A stretch of 6,306 nucleotides of DNA from Syntrophomonadaceae bacterium (GTDB lineage: Bacteria; Bacillota; Dethiobacteria; DTU022; UBA8154): positions 1 to 6,306 of the forward strand of contig SKTJ01000181.1 in NCBI GenBank assembly GCA_007122565.1, given 5' to 3'. Both the position numbers and the translations under genes were made by a program. This document shows positions 6,269 through 6,306 of the stretch, in pieces. The notes below the pieces were generated by a model. It did not search any database, was not told the DNA's origin, and was given only the letters and a program-made list of their open reading frames with translations. Position 1 is the stretch's first letter, and every line of letters begins with the position of its first letter.

Positions 6269-6306
6269 GCAAAAGATCCTAATGTGGCCTTGATTTTAGA
6301 CTTTCG

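Noticed and set aside
6265..6306. Minus-strand frame open from the right edge to a TGA at 6265-6267, possibly the end of an upstream gene
   Set aside because: Only 13 codons are visible, with no recognisable motif, and the -35 element of the promoter candidate overlaps the stop. It cannot be told from chance.

Overview
The window holds a compact bacterial chemotaxis gene cluster, all on the minus strand. In transcription order (right to left) it reads cheW, cheA, cheY, cheC, cheD, cheB and cheR, with cheR cut off by the left edge. CheC and CheD together, no CheZ, strong AAGGAG/GGTGAT ribosome-binding sites, frequent GTG/TTG starts and roughly balanced base composition point to a Gram-positive lineage, most likely a motile clostridial-type Firmicute. 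This is an inference; no phylogenetic marker is present.

Layout: 6181-6306 is a short upstream region with a candidate promoter and no supportable gene. Positions 1962-6180 hold cheW-cheA-cheY-cheC-cheD, packed with gaps of 6-41 bases and a 26-base cheA/cheY overlap. Positions 1802-1961 form the only sizeable intergenic gap (160 bases), with a candidate internal promoter, small inverted repeats and a coding-like tail in frame with cheD. Positions 1-1801 hold cheB and cheR, whose junction is coupled: the cheR ribosome-binding site shares bases with the cheB stop codon.

Together the products form nearly a full Bacillus-type signalling circuit. CheW couples receptors to the kinase CheA. CheA phosphorylates CheY and the esterase CheB. 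CheC removes phosphate from CheY. CheD deamidates receptor glutamines and probably forms a complex with CheC. CheR and CheB add and remove receptor methyl groups. Receptors, flagellar genes, CheV and FliY are not in the window. All key catalytic and phosphorylation residues I could check are present, so the cluster looks functional. I found no mobile elements, CRISPR, RNA genes or novel system. The points worth a second look are start-site choices, translational coupling, the cheD-cheB gap and a variant CheR SAM-binding loop.
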